Below, piece by piece: positions 4,294-5,608 of a stretch of 5,608 nucleotides of DNA. The notes beneath the pieces are model-generated. The model saw only the letters and a list, made by a program, of their open reading frames with translations, ran no database searches and had not been told where the DNA came from. Source of the stretch: Patulibacter sp. (GTDB taxonomy: Bacteria; Actinomycetota; Thermoleophilia; Solirubrobacterales; Solirubrobacteraceae); assembly GCA_023268575.1 (NCBI GenBank), contig JALRCL010000112.1, positions 1-5,608 of the forward strand, read 5' to 3'. Every line of letters starts with the position of its first letter. Position 1 is the first letter of the stretch. The position numbers were made by a program, and so were the translations under genes.

Positions 4294-5608
4294 TCACGGC
4301 TTGGCGAGCAGCAACCGGGGGTAGTGCGCCGTCCGGCCGTCGAACGTCCACGGCTTCTGCGTGACGCACGGGGGGACCCCGGTGCCGAGCGGCGGCAGGA
4401 TCAGGGCGTTGCCGGTGTGCCGGCAGTCGAAGGCCTTCAGGCCCCCGCTGGCGATGTCGCGCGCACTGCCCGGCGCGGGGTACGGGTTCGGACGATTGGT
4501 GGGGAGCTTCTTCGTCCAGCCGCCGACGATCTCGTTCCAGGCCGTCAGGCCCGCGGTCGCATAGCTGCGGACCAGGCCGCCCTTGTACTCCATCTGGCCG
4601 TTGGCCATCGACGAGACGTTCGACAGCGCCCCGACGATCTCGTTGCGCAGCGTGGCGGTGAAGTCGACGAGCGGGATCAGCTGCCGTGCGCCGAGGTAGA
4701 GCGGGTCGAGCGCCGGACCGGCGGCCTGCAGGAGCTTCGTGAGCTCGGGGACCGCACCGGTCCCGGCGTCGATCAGCGACGGCAGGCGCCCGAACGCCTC
4801 GCGGTACACCGGCGTGTCGTCGATCAGCGAGCGCAGCGCCGGCCGCAGGAGCGGCACCGTCGGGCGCAGCGAGCGCGTCGCGCGCTGCAGCTCCGGCGCG
4901 GCTGCGGCCAGCTCGTCGGTCCCGCGTCGCAGGCGGTCGAGGAAGGTCGGCAGCGCAGCGAAGGTCGCGCGGAGGTCCGTCGGTTGCCGGGCGAGCTGCG
5001 TCAGCACCCGTTGGGAGGACGTCACGGCCTCCTGCAGGGTCGTGCTGCGACGCCCGAGGACCCCGAGGACCTCCGCGCCGCCGGCGATCGCCTCGCTGAG
5101 GGGCTGCTGCTGGCGGGCGAGCTCGTCGACCATCGACCCGACACCGGCCGCGAACGGCTCGGCGTGCCCGAGCGTTCGGTTGATCGCACTACCGCGAGCG
5201 TCGACGGCGGTCGCGAACCCGGCCACGAGCCGTCGGTACTCGTCCCGGACCGCCGGCGCGAAGGTCTGGAGGACGTCGTCGAGCTTCTGGGCCCGTTGGA
5301 CGTTGGCTGCCGGCAGTCGTCCGCCGTCGGCGATCGCGCGGGCGTCCGGCGGACCCGGGGCGACCTCGACGTAGGCCTCCCCCAGGAGCGACTTGCTGCG
5401 GACGATGGCCCGCGCGCCCGCACGCAGCGGCGCGAACTCCGGGTCGAGCTCGAGCACGAGCCGGGCGCCGCGGCCCGCGCGCTCGACCGTCTCGACCTTG
5501 CCGATCGACACGCCGGCGGCGCGCACGTCGGTGTTGGCGAAGATCGCGTCGGCTTCCGGCACCCGCAGCTCGACGCGATAGCCACGGGGCTCCAGCGGCA
5601 CGGTGCCG
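4294..5608 (-). CDS. MCE/MlaD-family lipid-transport protein, C-terminal 437 residues; N-terminus beyond the right edge
   Basis: This is an MCE-family envelope protein, of the kind that assembles with YrbE-like permeases and an Mla/Mkl-type ATPase to move lipids or sterols across the envelope. Visible residues 10-85 form the MCE domain: YRVELRVPEADAIFANTDVR, then AGVSIGKV (31-38), and SKSLLGEAYVEVAPG (71-85), which matches the LLGE-YVEL core. Residues about 100-330 are a long helical stretch with few glycines (for example VLTQLARQ, LATFLDRL-like heptads), as in the extended needle region of actinobacterial MCE proteins. The C-terminal tail (about 365-437) is proline-rich (RPNPYPAPG) and has two cysteines, C395 and C414. 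The frame is open to the right edge; the GTG at 5601-5599 is only an internal valine, and the expected N-terminal membrane anchor is off-window. No neighbouring MCE genes are visible, and the downstream gene is a flavoprotein. The stop is TGA 4296-4294. Confidence 0.92.
   Translation of the reverse strand, partial: GTVPLEPRGYRVELRVPEADAIFANTDVRAAGVSIGKVETVERAGRGARLVLELDPEFAPLRAGARAIVRSKSLLGEAYVEVAPGPPDARAIADGGRLPAANVQRAQKLDDVLQTFAPAVRDEYRRLVAGFATAVDARGSAINRTLGHAEPFAAGVGSMVDELARQQQPLSEAIAGGAEVLGVLGRRSTTLQEAVTSSQRVLTQLARQPTDLRATFAALPTFLDRLRRGTDELAAAAPELQRATRSLRPTVPLLRPALRSLIDDTPVYREAFGRLPSLIDAGTGAVPELTKLLQAAGPALDPLYLGARQLIPLVDFTATLRNEIVGALSNVSSMANGQMEYKGGLVRSYATAGLTAWNEIVGGWTKKLPTNRPNPYPAPGSARDIASGGLKAFDCRHTGNALILPPLGTGVPPCVTQKPWTFDGRTAHYPRLLLAKP

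Noticed and set aside
5599..5601. GTG as the start of the MCE protein
   Set aside because: The MCE domain starts within seven residues of it, leaving no membrane anchor or signal, and the frame is open to the window edge. It is most likely an internal valine.

Overview
The window is very GC-rich, and its real genes use G or C at nearly every third codon position. That codon bias, an MCE-type lipid-import protein and an SARP/AfsR-type regulator all point to a high-GC actinobacterium. A soil lineage such as the Thermoleophilia/Solirubrobacterales or a mycobacterial relative would fit, but the exact taxon is inference. I see no insertion sequence, CRISPR array, tRNA or rRNA.

Layout in transcription order on the minus strand: an MCE/MlaD-family protein whose N-terminus lies beyond the right edge (5608-4294); an 83-base gap holding a hairpin; a complete PYROXD2/phytoene-desaturase-like FAD oxidoreductase of 558 aa (4210-2534); a 109-base gap holding a hairpin; a complete ecdysteroid-kinase-like phosphotransferase of 389 aa starting at GTG (2424-1255); and a 131-base stretch dominated by a long hairpin (1237-1191). 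Next, on the plus strand and convergent with the kinase, is a stretch of good coding sequence (about 833-1123) that looks like the C-terminal end of a DUF7064-type beta-rich protein with no start codon or N-terminal part. A 93-base gap follows. At the left edge is the N-terminal half of a BTAD/SARP-type transcriptional regulator (739-1, minus strand), which runs out of the window.

The three co-directional genes suggest one physiological theme: an MCE protein moves a lipid or other hydrophobic molecule across the envelope, a flavoprotein oxidises or desaturates it, and a small-molecule kinase phosphorylates a hydroxylated product. This is inference from family membership and gene order; the substrate cannot be read from the sequence. 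A GC-rich hairpin without a T-tract follows the stop codon of each of the three genes, so they may be separate or partly attenuated units rather than a simple operon. The regulator may or may not control them. The most unusual items are the decapitated plus-strand fragment, the hairpin series, the divergent FAD-binding C-terminal motif of the oxidoreductase and its Shine-Dalgarno sequence abutting the ATG.
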